Positions 9,778-21,708 of a stretch of 64,000 nucleotides of DNA are shown piece by piece (within the stretch, counting starts at the first letter, position 1; the number at the start of each line of letters is the position of its first letter). The stretch lies in the NCBI GenBank assembly GCA_002633025.1, contig NMRB01000085.1:557664-621663 (forward strand). Reading direction: 5' to 3'. A program made the translations under genes and the position numbers. Under the pieces are notes generated by a model that saw nothing but the letters and a program-made list of their open reading frames with translations, was not told where the DNA came from and ran no database searches. This DNA comes from Notospermus geniculatus (lineage: Eukaryota; Nemertea; Pilidiophora; Heteronemertea; Lineidae).

Positions 9778-11523
9778 GGTTCTATAGCCATTGATACAGG
9801 AAAAACGGAAAGCTTTCTGACAGCGAGTCATTATGCGAAATAGGTCACGAACGCGAAGCTGTAGGCCTACTTCTCATACGAACGAGCCGTAATTATGCAG
9901 GTACATCGACAAGGTTTAACATTTCACCTTTGTTGAATGCCAATAAAAACGTTACGTAGTTCTGACGGCGAACAGTTGTTACTGTCCACATTCTTGCAGC
10001 TTTTAGCTACAGGTCATTCATTTTTGAACAACCTTTCCAATGTACTTACATGCAGTATATGCACATCCATCGCAATACGCACACCAGCTTGACTTTCGTT
10101 ATCGCAAAAATAGCGTCGCTCGCTGATCTCTTTTTGGTTATAGGACATGTCCTAATTAATGCCTTTTCAATTTTGTCACGTTTCTACATTCAGTGGACAA
10201 TGAAGACATTAAGCTACGGTTACACCTGTTGAAAATACCCGTGTTTTTCCAGACCCGTGTCAAACCAGTGTGTGTACGAAAGGCCCAGCGATAGGTCACA
10301 CTACTACATTGTAGTTAAGTAGCCCGGCGACAGGTGCGCTGCATGCACTGACTCTTCGGTCATTTCTGTATTGGCACACATTGCTGGAGGCGCGAAAACG
10401 ACGTCACTTAATGGCTGCGCCATCTGTAGCCGTGCTAAGAACTAACGAAAACACGGGAATTTCGAAGTTCCAAAAACCCGTGTTTTTCAGACACGGGTTT
10501 CTTGAAGCCCGGCAATTCATAGGTGTGACCGCAAAAAACCCGGGGATTTTATGTTCCGTGAATGATGTGGAACATACCCTGCCCATTTTTACGCGTGGGA
10601 TGGTGCAGTTAGTTGTATGAACGCAATCTGAACGTCAGAGAACGATTCGTGCCAACATCGTAACTCTGACGTATATCGGACAGCGCCATATTGCTCCGTG
10701 AACAACTTTGATGAAGATCGGTTCGACAAGACTGTTCAAACTATCTATTTGAATGATCTAAGTCACAAATTAGGCATTGTGAATGTTGCTACATAGAGAA
10801 AAATGGGTTGAAGCATGTTACCTTACCTGATGAAGGGTTAGTCACGCTATAACAGCACGTTGAACTTCTCAAGTGGTGAAGCTATGGCGGCCATTGTTGT
10901 TTCGTGATCGAGGTGGGGAGGGAGAAACAGTCACCTAATGCATACGAATTTTTCTATAAAAATCCTTGCAAAATGCACAGTTTAACCACTCAAACGGTTT
11001 TATATAAATATTTATTGCGAAATAACTCATTTTGTGCAAACACAACATCAGTTACATAAAAAATTATAGGGGAACTATTTCTAGTCTGCGCAATGCTACA
11101 ACCGCATCACTTCTGACCTGATCACCGACCATATGGTGGTCGAACTTAATCCGCTATATACGGACGAGGTGCTTATAATGGCTGCCCGAAGGTTGCCGAA
11201 AGCTTCCGAGTCGAAGACGATTGGTATGAACGATCCGTTGGGGGGGGGGGACTATGAACGATCCGTTGGGGGGGGACTAAGTGGTTTCTTCCTCTCTCAA
11301 AAAAAGGACGGTGGCACTGCGCGATTATCTAACACCCCGGGTTGAGGTTGTTCACTCAAGCCTGCTTTGTAATTAGATGCTTATACAATCCGAAAATTTA
11401 ATCAAATAAAAAAGATATTTTGACATGTGAAACCGGCTTAAAACCAAGTTTGTCATGGGAGTGACTAATCATGCCCATTGTGTGAATGGTAGGACAGCAT
11501 GAAGTGCTGCAAGAAACTGCTTA

Positions 11524-12007
11524 CCGTATTTATGCGTATTTAAGCACATGCGCTTATAAACGAAAATCGCTTGTTTTAAGGCTTTTTTCCCGCCTTCGTT
11601 TCGCCCGATTATAAGCACATGCGCTTATACTTTTCTGGAACAAAACCGCTTCTTTGGCGTCTTTTTTCCTGGCCAAGGATTTTGTCGGCTCAGATCCTCC
11701 GCGCATTCTAGATACAAACGATAATTAGTTCGTTGGTTGTGGTTGTCGGCACTTGCGATCCGCAAACTGAACCCGCGCCGGCGGGACTCGCCGAGTAAGT
11801 AGGTATCGTAGGGGCCTTACACTGAACTTCGATGCAAACTATTATATGAGAGCACTTATGGCCGTACGAAATACACTATAGCGGATGTTCCTTTTGGAAT
11901 CATTGGCCACATCACTTTTTGTTCGAATTTAAGCGCACTGTGCTTATATTCGAATTTTAGCACACGTCGATTATAAGCGCAGTGTGCTAAAATACGCATA
12001 AATACGG
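11524..12007. mobile_element. 484-bp element with CCGTATTTATGCGTATTT ends
   Basis: Left CCGTATTTATGCGTATTTAA and right AAATACGCATAAATACGG are inverted repeats of about 36 bp that continue into GCACA.GCGCTTATA. TA lies at both outer borders, fitting a TA-duplicating (Tc1/mariner-like) non-autonomous element. No transposase. Confidence 0.85.
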
Positions 12008-12068
12008 TATCCTGTTTGAGATATACAATGTATCAGAGCAAGGAAAGCTGAGAAAAACCAATCATTTT

Positions 12069-12122
12069 TAAACACATGCTGTCAAACGTGGATTAAAATC
12101 CACGTGTGAGACAACATGTGTT
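12069..12122. repeat. Short hairpin
   Basis: AAACACATG...AACGTGGATT pairs with AATCCACGTG...CATGTGTTT around a two-base loop. Confidence 0.7.
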
Positions 12123-12181
12123 TCGTATCGGTTACCCCATGCTTGTAGCCTCCCAGGGACTCTTATGCAATCGTAAATACG

Positions 12182-12592
12182 TCATGTACCACTTTGGTGT
12201 CGTTCCGGCGATCGACCCCACAAAACAAGGGAAAGGAGCCCTCGGGTAACTGTCTGGTACTTTCCATTTTGTTCAATCAGGATCTTACCGAAGGGTTGAA
12301 CTTTGAGCGACTTTAGGTGTAACATCGAGCGAGTGACTTTTCGAGAATGCCCAACCTCATGGTGACAGAAACGTAGTTCCGACGGCGAGAAGTTGTTAAC
12401 CTCCACATTCCGTCGTCGACTGAACGTAATCGGTGAGAGATGTCTTCCCTTTTCGAACTTGGGAAATATTAGATGAAGACGTGACATACCACATTCTACA
12501 CCGGTGTGATAAAATCTGATGTCCCCACCTGCCTGATGTCCCCCTGCATTGTTTGTCACAGAATTAAGGGTCTTGGTCTCTCTAGAGTCCAA
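12182..12592 (-). CDS. Weak open reading frame, unrecognised
   Basis: Open for about 136 codons with no recognised domain and no ATG at its 5' end; an internal ATG reads MSRLHLIFPKFEKG. It could be an exon or chance. Part of it resembles non-coding DNA near 9950 (shared ACGTAGTT, GACGGCGA and GTTGTTA words), which argues against coding. Confidence 0.15.
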   Translation of the reverse strand: MDSRETKTLNSVTNNAGGHQAGGDIRFYHTGVECGMSRLHLIFPKFEKGRHLSPITFSRRRNVEVNNFSPSELRFCHHEVGHSRKVTRSMLHLKSLKVQPFGKILIEQNGKYQTVTRGLLSLVLWGRSPERHQSGT

Positions 12593-13172
12593 TTCAATGG
12601 TGCCGCTTAATCCGTAAATGTATTGTTGGGGGCATCACATATCGAGGGAAATTAGATTCTACTACACCGGCACTCCGTCGAGCTCGAGTTTAAAGGGTAT
12701 GCAGTTCTGAATGGTTGGACATTTCGTGTAGTGATATTTCAAATCACATAGCTATTCCAATCTAATTACTGGACGTAATATCGAGGTACGTTTTGGCGAT
12801 TGCTGACTACGTTAATATCCTTGTGTCGATGACTGTAATAGACACAGTGTTTACTAATCGAAAACCAATATTGTGGCTGTAGTTTCTACCTGTTCGACAG
12901 AGAGCAATTTATGTCTGTGACGAGGAAACATCCCCGACTGTCAACCACTGCTAAAATTGCGGACTTTAATGAAAGGATTTCCGTGGAAACCAGTGAGAGT
13001 TTTTGTGCCTATGGCATGAGGAAAAAGCGTTGTTAGGTCGGTTTCAGGAGGTGTGGATAGTCCTTCCGCAGTGATTTCGGGAGTATCTTTCTAAACTTAA
13101 AAGGGCCGGTGAAAGAGTGCGCTGAATCGATTCAGTTTCACGAGTTGATTGAGGTACGCAGGAAGCTGTTAG

Positions 13173-13976
13173 AAGAGACGAGGGGTGGCACATGTCTGCG
13201 CCCAAACGGCTTGTGACTTATTCACCAAAATGGGAGTATGCGCAACAAAGATTGGAGTGGAGGTGAACGAATCATCACATAATGGGGGTGGAAAATTGTC
13301 ATCGGAGTTGAAGAAAATCCCTGTGGAAGGGGATGGCAGCAGTCCGGTGAAGAGAACAGACGAGATAAAATCTGCACCGGTAAAGGAGATTAGTGACGGC
13401 TGTGGGAATGGGGCGAATCTGAAGACAGGCAATTCGCCCCTTAGAAATGACACGACGTCGAAGACGTTGCCCGATGCGGAGGATTGCCCGAAGGAGGATG
13501 CGCTGAAAATGCCCGACGCGGAGAACTGCCCGAAGGAGGATGCGCTGAAAATCACTGCGGGTAAGGAACCCGACATGACGACAAAAGATATGCCGCGTAA
13601 TTCTGGAAGGGGCGAAAATCTAGCAGTCAGTACGTCAGTTGCCCGTTCGCTGAAACGGACAAGCTCGATGGAAGCTGTGATGAAAGCATTCGCGGAGAAC
13701 GAGTTGAATACGGCGAGTATTAAGGATCAACCGGAAAATGTCGGCAAGGACGAAAGCGCATCGGATAGCAAGTTTGACAATGATTCGGGGAGACGGATTA
13801 CAGCTCGAGGACGACGACGATGGAAGAATTTAAATCGTCCTTTAAGTGACATTGATGCTTATGGACAAGGCCTACCTCTTGATGGCAGTGACAAGGCCAT
13901 AGAAATTCGCCATATGCGAACGAAATTGTCCAACCTACAGGAGGTTGCCGAGGATCTCAGTAAAACGTTACCATAA
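13173..13976 (+). CDS. Unrecognised single-exon open reading frame, about 250-267 residues
   Basis: Open from 13173 (just after TAG at 13170-13172) to TAA at 13974-13976. The first ATG is at 13230, giving 248 residues; alternatively the TTAG at 13169-13172 is a splice acceptor and this is a last exon. The protein is hydrophilic with no signal peptide or membrane segment. It has a duplicated segment (DAEDCPKEDALK and DAENCPKEDALK), a kinase-type RSLKRTSSME site, a basic patch RRITARGRRRWKNLNR and a C-terminal stretch with heptad character (IRHMRTKLSNLQEVAEDLSK). This suggests an intracellular, largely disordered protein or a coiled-coil tail. No family is recognised; coding status rests on length and composition. 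Confidence 0.5.
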   Translation, partial: KRRGVAHVCAQTACDLFTKMGVCATKIGVEVNESSHNGGGKLSSELKKIPVEGDGSSPVKRTDEIKSAPVKEISDGCGNGANLKTGNSPLRNDTTSKTLPDAEDCPKEDALKMPDAENCPKEDALKITAGKEPDMTTKDMPRNSGRGENLAVSTSVARSLKRTSSMEAVMKAFAENELNTASIKDQPENVGKDESASDSKFDNDSGRRITARGRRRWKNLNRPLSDIDAYGQGLPLDGSDKAIEIRHMRTKLSNLQEVAEDLSKTLP

Positions 13977-14064
13977 TTTCAAAAAGAGTGGTAGGAATAC
14001 TCGAGAAGTTCTCGCCAGAGAAATATGTAACGCATCCTGACGAAAGTTGAGCTTTACATTAGTA

Positions 14065-14192
14065 AACATGTACATGTACATGTACATGTACATGTACATG
14101 TACATGTACATAGCATGTACATGTACATGTACATGTACAGCATGTACATGTACATGTACATGTACATGTACATGTACATGTACATGTACGTG
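14065..14192. repeat. TACATG microsatellite
   Basis: Hexamer TACATG repeated about twenty times with two GCA interruptions. The self-complementary unit reads the same on both strands. Short runs of the same word occur all over the window. Confidence 0.95.
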
Positions 14193-14429
14193 TACATACC
14201 GTAGAGTCGATTCTATAACATCAATCCAAAATTCAAGATTAGCAACGCCCATTTTACAACGTACTGGTCACATGTTGATCAAGACTGACACGTGACGGGG
14301 ATTTGAATAGGCTATCAGTACTAGGCGTTATTACGGACTGTGGTTCATGGAATGGGGATCCATTTCACCATGTATACGGCGGCATTTGACTGACAACATA
14401 GGCCTAGTGATATCCCACCACCTCATGTC

Positions 14430-14566
14430 TTAAGGCTGATTCATACTCCGTCCGGATTTTGCGCCGACTATGATCAATTTCACTGCGTGTGCACATTCAC
14501 GTCGTGGAAACCTGCGATCAGTTTCATGCGCTTGACGGTCCGCAAGCGAGTATGAATCAGCCCTAA
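14430..14566. mobile_element. MITE with TTAAGGCTGATTCATACTC ends
   Basis: Inverted repeats TTAAGGCTGATTCATACTC and GAGTATGAATCAGCCCTAA bound 137 bp of non-coding DNA. Confidence 0.75.
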
Positions 14567-14649
14567 TTCGCAAGAAACTGACCAGGCCTTCTCCTGTGCG
14601 CCATTGGTCGATAAATGCAGGTGGGAAACCGGGCTCTGACATAGTAATG

Positions 14650-15260
14650 CTGAATGGGTCAATGTCGTCCTGGGTATACCTTATGTTTACCCAGGAATAT
14701 CCTGGGTAATCATTTTCTTTACCCAGGATCATCCTGGGTAAACATAAGGATCCTTAACTTTACCCAGCTTGGGAGTTCCCGCCGAATCATGCTGTACGTG
14801 CGCCTCTTTCGGCAGCGAACATGCAGTAGGATCATTGCTAAAAGGGGCTGAAAATTACCGCTATACCTCCTCCGAGGTTTGCAATAGGAAGACAAGACCA
14901 ATCCCTACAACTTTTCAAAAGGGACCGATAAAATTCTCAAGGACTTAGGAGCGATAGGCCTAGGTAGAACATGTATGATCCGTGTCCATTTCGTCATTTT
15001 CATGAATTTACTTTTTGCAGAACATGCAGCACGATCATAACTCGAAAGGGCTGAAAATTACCGCTATACCTGCTCCGGGGTGTGGAATAGGAAGAAAAGA
15101 CCAATATCTACAACTTTTCAAAAGGGACCGATAGTAAATTCTCAAGGACTTAGGCGCTATAGGCCTAGTTCGAGGCCGCCCTTCATTTCATGATTTACGC
15201 TGAATATCAACCTCACTACACCACTCGGGAACTCCAATCTGGGTAAAGTTAAGGGCGAGC
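14650..15260. repeat. Nested inverted and direct repeats (CCTGGGTAAA region)
   Basis: 14654-14756 holds arms of TTATGTTTACCCAGGA and its complement. Inverted ends TTAACTTTACCCAG and CTGGGTAAAGTTAA at about 14754-15254 enclose two direct copies of a roughly 155-bp unit (14816-14972 and 15018-15174, sharing GGGCTGAAAATTACCGCTAT). A second, oppositely oriented CCTGGGTAAA hairpin lies at 17190-17300. Confidence 0.75.
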
Positions 15261-15752
15261 CATCATTGCGAATTTTCATAGTGCTTCAATCCAGGCTCCT
15301 CTGAGAAAAGCAGTAAAGACACCCCCACTTGACTTTTGTTTGGGTATATTGTGATCACTGTGCTGTGTAGACACAGGAAATAAGCAAAATCCCAAGAATT
15401 ACAAGTTAATTATATTATGTAATCCAAAACAAAGAAATTCGCCAAACATGAACAACAGGTACAATTTTCTCAGAGAAGAAGCATGTAAATGACACATTCA
15501 GGTAGTGGCAGCAATGCCACAAACCCATAGAACCTGGGGTGGCAAGGATGTCTTGACCAGCATTTCATAGACAGCATACACGCTCAGTACATTAGAAGAG
15601 AACCAGGAAGTAAAATCCAGATCCAATATGGCCGCCCTGTTTTTGGAAAATTGGCAGCATGCATGCAGTTCACTTGTGGAGTACTCTATGTCTGTTGAAA
15701 ATAATGCTACCGAAAGGGGTGGACTGGGTAGAAAAAACGACGAACTTTACGA

Positions 15753-16476
15753 NNNNNNNNNNNNNNNNNNNNNNNNNNNNNNNNNNNNNNNNNNNNNNNN
15801 NNNNNNNNNNNNNNNNNNNNNNNNNNNNNNNNNNNNNNNNNNNNNNNNNNNNNNNNNNNNNNNNNNNNNNNNNNNNNNNNNNNNNNNNNNNNNNNNNNNN
15901 NNNNNNNNNNNNNNNNNNNNNNNNNNNNNNNNNNNNNNNNNNNNNNNNNNNNNNNNNNNNNNNNNNNNNNNNNNNNNNNNNNNNNNNNNNNNNNNNNNNN
16001 NNNNNNNNNNNNNNNNNNNNNNNNNNNNNNNNNNNNNNNNNNNNNNNNNNNNNNNNNNNNNNNNNNNNNNNNNNNNNNNNNNNNNNNNNNNNNNNNNNNN
16101 NNNNNNNNNNNNNNNNNNNNNNNNNNNNNNNNNNNNNNNNNNNNNNNNNNNNNNNNNNNNNNNNNNNNNNNNNNNNNNNNNNNNNNNNNNNNNNNNNNNN
16201 NNNNNNNNNNNNNNNNNNNNNNNNNNNNNNNNNNNNNNNNNNNNNNNNNNNNNNNNNNNNNNNNNNNNNNNNNNNNNNNNNNNNNNNNNNNNNNNNNNNN
16301 NNNNNNNNNNNNNNNNNNNNNNNNNNNNNNNNNNNNNNNNNNNNNNNNNNNNNNNNNNNNNNNNNNNNNNNNNNNNNNNNNNNNNNNNNNNNNNNNNNNN
16401 NNNNNNNNNNNNNNNNNNNNNNNNNNNNNNNNNNNNNNNNNNNNNNNNNNNNNNNNNNNNNNNNNNNNNNNNNNNN
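15753..16476. other. Assembly gap (N run)
   Basis: 724 unresolved bases. Reading frames that appear to cross it are artefacts. Confidence 0.99.
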
Positions 16477-17189
16477 TATAGTTGATAGGAGTGCATTTAA
16501 ATGAATGCTTGAAACAAGTTGTGTCGTCTTACAATGCGTACACTTGTTCAGACAGGCAGTCTTACAATGCGTACACTCAATTTTGCAAATTCCCGATTTT
16601 TGGAAGTGCTATCGCCTATTATGGGTCAATTATTGGTCATATACCTGTATTATAACATCATCTTCAATAATGTACGAGTTTAATTTGGGGTCGATGCCTT
16701 TTTAGTTGAAAAAAATGCAATTAACTTGTCTCAACACACCTTTCTTGCGTATATGGCTTCAGTACAGCATACAACAGCCGATTCATGCATGTCATACATT
16801 ATGGTAGAGCTGTCTCTTCGTCTCCACAGTTTTAGTTCCTGCATATGCGCTTTTATTTGAACGATATAGGTCATTGTTCTAAGCTAAAATGTGTCGTCTG
16901 CTAGACAGGAAGCTCTTACAATGCGTACACTCAGATTTGAGTCACCACACTGATGTTGTTTGATCTTCAAAGTGTGCCATTTCTTGGGAAAGTGTTCCGA
17001 CAACTAGTCTTTTGTTTCAACTTATTAGCTAATTAGTGCGTTCCAAGATACATCTCATTCAATTCCTTTTGACTTTTATAGACCCCGCAGGTGCCTTCAT
17101 TTCCGTCATATATCTTGTACTTTTATGGCATTTTGACATCTTTTATTTACAACGCCTGGCCACGTTTCAAAAATTGCAAACGTTGGCTC

Positions 17190-17300
17190 GCCCTTAAGGA
17201 TCCTTATGTTTACCCAGGGCCGTCCTGGGTAAAGAAAAGGATTACCCAGGATGATCCTGGGTAAACATAAGGTATACCCAGGACGACATTGACCCATTCG
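17190..17300. repeat. Inverted partner of the 14654-14756 hairpin
   Basis: The reverse complement of this stretch repeats the CCTGGGTATACCTTATGTTT to AAACATAAGGATCCTTA layout found at 14.66-14.76 kb, so the two bracket the N gap in opposite orientation. Confidence 0.75.
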
Positions 17301-17314
17301 GCCATAGTAATAGT

Positions 17315-17362
17315 GAGGTTTCGCAAGCGCCCGATGGCCTAACCGGGCGCTTGCGAAACCTC
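17315..17362. repeat. 48-bp hairpin
   Basis: GAGGTTTCGCAAGCGCCCG and its complement surround a 10-bp loop. The GAGGTTTC ends recall the GGGAGGTTT MITE family. Confidence 0.75.
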
Positions 17363-17802
17363 CCTAATGAACTGGGGTGGGACTTCGGCATATAATGCAT
17401 TGATGTTATAGAACCGACTCTACGGTATTTGCATCAGAACATTAATCCGCCGACAAAAATCGGTAAATTACGATTTCATAATGTTTCCTACCAAAGCAGG
17501 TGTACACACTGTACATAATCATCGCCAATTATTCTTGATGGAGTCACACCACCAACGTGTGTGTCACATAACACCACCAACGTGTGTGTCATATAAATTG
17601 ACCGATTTATGAAGCGTGTGAATCCACCATGGGTTTGGTATCTGTCGTGGAATAGCAAACTATTCGGGACTGCAGGTACAGTGCTGCCACCAATTGGCAA
17701 TAAGTTTTTCATTCCGAAATTGGCCCTCACTCACGACATTACTTTATTGTCAACAAGGCATATCCTGGAATTACTAGTACTGATACATGTACATGTACGT
17801 AC

Positions 17803-18204
17803 TGACGTTGGCCATGTAGAATTAGCGGAATCAGCAGATCTGGCGGATCTAGCGGATTCTATGTAAAATTGAATAAAATACAATGATGAATGGAAACTAA
17901 TTAAGCAATATAATTTTTCATGTGTCCCACAGATTGAAAGGACCGCGAAAATACCTTTTACAGTCGGTAATCCAAACAGGGGCAACAAAAATGGTCTGCA
18001 GGAATAGTTCGGTCAGTTGCCATTCGCGGCGCTGTTGCAGCTTTTCTTTTATAACCTGTGCAACATACAGAACACTCGAAAAAATTATATTACTTAATTA
18101 TTAAAAAAATCCGTTTATTATCAAATCTTATTCAATTTTATACAGAATCCGCCAAATCCGCCAGATCTGCTGATTCCGCTAATTCTACATGGCCACTGAC
18201 GTTG
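17803..18204. mobile_element. Element with GACGTTGGCCATGTAGAATT ends
   Basis: Inverted repeats of about 75 bp contain GCGGATT/CAGATCTGGCGGATC heptad-like words. The interior is about 250 bp of AT-rich DNA without a reading frame of note. Confidence 0.75.
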
Positions 18205-19576
18205 TTGATAATAGAAAAGATGTTTGTCCAGACTTGCGCCTCTTACTTTTTATTCAGGAACCGCTTTGGTACCATTACCACGGAAATATGTTTACACGTA
18301 TTTGGACAGTGACGGTTGTCAATGTAACGTAAATTGAAAATCGTGCTATATTTCGTCATTTTCATGGATGTCAACACAAAGCATTGATTTGTTTTAGAAC
18401 CGATAAAATCATTTATTTTTGTTCGATTTTCGTCCGCTTCCTGGTGGTTACCCCGGCTACGTGCATGGTAAGCCGTTTGTCCAATAAAAAAGAAAACCTT
18501 GTTTGAGAAAAACGCCTTAACTATATAAACTGATTTTTAAAAAAATGTAAGTTGTTAAAAAACTAGTTTCTATATTTTGTGCAAAAACTATATTTCTTGC
18601 CACAGCGCCAGTAGTGGCGAGGCTGATCATGATCATTATCGCGAGTGTAGGCCTACTCACCAATCAGTAGTTCAATGCACGCTCAACGTGACAAGACTGT
18701 CCGAATTTACCTATTGAATGTTATAAATTATCAATTAGGCAAGGAGACTGTTGCTACACATAAGAATAAGTTGAAGTATGGTATCTTTACCTGAATAATA
18801 AAACGTTAGTAATGGTGTCACAGCGCGTCGAACTTCTCAAGTGATGCAAAAGATGGCGACCATTTTTCACTGAAGCATCCTGTGCCGCTCAGATCCTGTG
18901 ATTCTATATGACCAATCAGAATGCGTCCTTAAATAACCTCGAAAATTTCTCAATCTTCCAAAATCTCCAGGCATATGAAATAATTCAAAGTTTCTTTACT
19001 CGAGACACGCCCTGACCCCAAATGATTTGAATACGCATCAATAGTCAACAACAGATTACTAGTAGATGAGAGGAAAAGGGGAAAAATCGGTAACAAAATT
19101 GGGCAATGCTAAAACTGCGATGATTTTAGTGGTGAGAGTGCAAGAAGGCCAGCTCACCAACAAACACGATGAAATTGATAGAGACGTAATTCGAGCGGCT
19201 CGCTCTTCAGTGATTGAGGACATTTACTAAAGAAAGAAATAGAAATACCAAACTCCTCTAAAGAAATGTATACCTTTATTGATGCCGATGTAAGCATGTA
19301 CATTATGTGTGTACTGGACTGAATGGTTTCGACGCCTTGGAACATTTTACAGTGAGCCCTTGCCTCATATGTCTGATGTCTCGATACAGTCATGTCCCAA
19401 GTGTTACAATTTTTTTATGTGTTACATACAAATATAGGCCTGCACCATAGAATACAAAGGTGAACAGTTCAGCATTAGACTGGAAGTTGGGTACTTCTCT
19501 GATGTATCAGTATAGATGCAAGGGAGCACATGAAACAAGCCTACTTTGCCTTAATCATCACGGAAAGTGATATGAT

Positions 19577-19958
19577 TAATGAGGACGGCGCTGTACTAGC
19601 ACCACACGGCGTCGCTGCGAGCGTTGTGACCGAAATTTCTTTTTTTCTAACGTTATTTCAGTTTACTTCTGGCATGAAAATAACCCGTTTGTTTTGGTCA
19701 CCCGGCAGTAAAACTTACATCATCTTGTAGTAGATGAAAATTTCTCTAATTTCATTTGCTTTTTTCCTTTAAAACGACGAAATATGATACCGATAAAGGC
19801 ATAGAGTCTACGTTTTGTCTCATTATTCCTGTAGAAAATGTCCTGTAGACATTTTCTCATGACGCAACGTCAACTAAAACGACGTCAATGACGTCGCTAA
19901 GGTAACTTCGCTCGCAGCGCCCACCTGTCGGGATAAAAAAATATCGCCGTCCTCATTA
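19577..19958. mobile_element. Element with TAATGAGGACGGCG ends
   Basis: Left TAATGAGGACGGCG and GCGTCGCTGCGAGCG pair with right CGCTCGCAGCGCC and CGCCGTCCTCATTA; 382 bp, non-coding. Confidence 0.7.
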
Positions 19959-20533
19959 CCCTTGTGTAGGCCTATTCATACATGTATCTACGACTTCTTA
20001 CTGCAGATCCTATTCAATACGGAGTTGTGACTGCACACCCCAAGATTGGTGGTATCTACACTACTAAAATTCTGCAACCAACAATATTACCTTAATTTCT
20101 TGTTCAGGGACAGCAGTAATATAAGAAATGGATTCCCCAGAAACGCTTGTCGACGCACTTGTTATTATTACTCCATAATCACCCATTGCCCAATTCACTG
20201 ACATTGATGACAAACCGAACGATCAGTAAAAAGGATAGTCGACAAAAAACGAAGAATTTGATGTCGATATTTTAGTAGTCTCCCTTAAATGAGATCTACA
20301 GCATCACCACATACAGAGCTTTGAGGTCAGGTGTCATCTTTACAGTTTACATAACATGAGGTACACGTTTCTATGAAAAATTATCTACATCCAAATTTCA
20401 TTTATAAAGTCCTATGACAATGCATAATCCATACTAAATACATGTACTCCTTCAAAATAATGGTTGAGTAGGTTTCGTGAGTTGGAGATTTCGTATTTGC
20501 ACATGTAGTCTACATGCTATGTACAGGTACATA

Positions 20534-20750
20534 CTTTATCCTCGCCTAAAGAGGTCAGTCCAGAGTACTCATGACTAGGCCTTTGTTCCATTCCATAATT
20601 GGCGCCGGTGGTTCGTTCTTTGTTCGACCAATCAGAACGAGGAAGTTTGTTGGAATATTGTACTCACAATGACCTGGCAATGCCTAGACTTGCCTAGAAG
20701 GTGTCACTTTCTGGACATTAATGACTGACCTCTTAGAGGCGAGGATAAAG
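20534..20750. mobile_element. MITE with CTTTATCCTCGCC ends and TA borders
   Basis: CTTTATCCTCGCCTAAAGAG pairs with CTCTTAGAGGCGAGGATAAAG. TA flanks both sides (20532-20533, 20751-20752). 217 bp, no coding. Confidence 0.8.
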
Positions 20751-21226
20751 TATACATGTACATGTATATGATATGGTCTATGCACAGATTATTGAGTAGG
20801 CCTACTGCTACATGTATCAATGTCCTAATCTACGTGAATAGTGCAGATCCAATACTTGCAGACGTTGTAACGGTCCAGCAAGTGTACAGTATGATCTGAT
20901 GGTGAACTTGGTCGAATAATCGACACAGACAACTCTACTGCTGAAATGACAGTGTATTAAGTGAACCATGTTGCATTGAGTGAAACAGAAAGTATTTAAT
21001 GCATATCATGTGGAAGGACTGGTCTGTGCAAATGATGAGAGATGACCTTTAGAATCAATACTATGATAGATGACCATGATATACAGCATAATTGAAAAGC
21101 AAATTCTTGATGTCGCCCAATACATGTATATGTAACACCAAAAATTCATTCCGTATGAATTTTGGTATCAGAGAGTTTCAATTTCGTTTCTTATGCTTCT
21201 TTAAAAGCTGAAAGAGCATGTCACAA

Positions 21227-21456
21227 TAGGGCCGTTTAGACGACAAGCCAAAAAACCACATTCAGATTCAATCCGATTGGATCCGATCGACCCGTATCGG
21301 TCTCATTTGCGTTTAGACGAGATTTGAATGTGGTCGTATGTGGTCCAAAATCCACATTGGACTGCATTGGGTAGCGTTTACACGCAAGACTTTTGAACCA
21401 CAATCGGATTCGATCGGATGGCATGTGGATTTTTGCCTGTCGTCTAAACGGCCCTA
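21227..21456. mobile_element. MITE with TAGGGCCGTTTAGACGAC ends
   Basis: Inverted ends TAGGGCCGTTTAGACGAC and GTCGTCTAAACGGCCCTA. The interior holds GATTCAATCCGATTGGATCC-like inverted words. Confidence 0.8.
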
Positions 21457-21583
21457 ATATTGTGTACTGACCATATTATTTTTACCACTCGGCATGTTAT
21501 GTCATCGAGGCAAGTTGGGTTTGTTATTCCAATACTCTCTGGCAATTCAAATATGTTTCTCTGTATTGTATCCATGCATAGTT

Positions 21584-21708
21584 CAAAAGCATACTAGGCG
21601 TAGTATCATTCGATCTCCTAGTTGGCTTCTAACTTTATGCGTTTGTATAGCCTACAAAGTTAGAAGCCAACTAGGAGATAGAATGATACTACGCTTAATA
21701 TGCTTTTG
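21584..21708. mobile_element. Hairpin element
   Basis: Arms of about 50 bp (CGATCTCCTAGTTGGCTTCT and complement) around a short loop. Confidence 0.8.

Larger units (their letters stand above)
9778..13172. other. Region upstream of ACE without recognised genes
   Basis: Contains presumed ACE promoter and UTR sequence that cannot be delimited by eye, an imperfect inverted-repeat element around 10218-10535 (outer GGTTACACCT and AGGTGTGACC, inner ACCCGTGTTTTT), a diverged repeat shared with 18690-18870, the element at 11524-12007, and a weak minus-strand reading frame at 12182-12592. Confidence 0.5.

Noticed and set aside
13169-13576. 135-codon frame opposite the 13173-13976 frame
   Set aside because: Shadow of the plus-strand frame; low-complexity Ser/Phe-rich reading.
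13968-14295. His-Val and Tyr-Met repeat proteins
   Set aside because: Translation of the TACATG microsatellite.
15628-16504. Long frames of about 280 codons across 15.6-16.5 kb
   Set aside because: They consist almost wholly of N.
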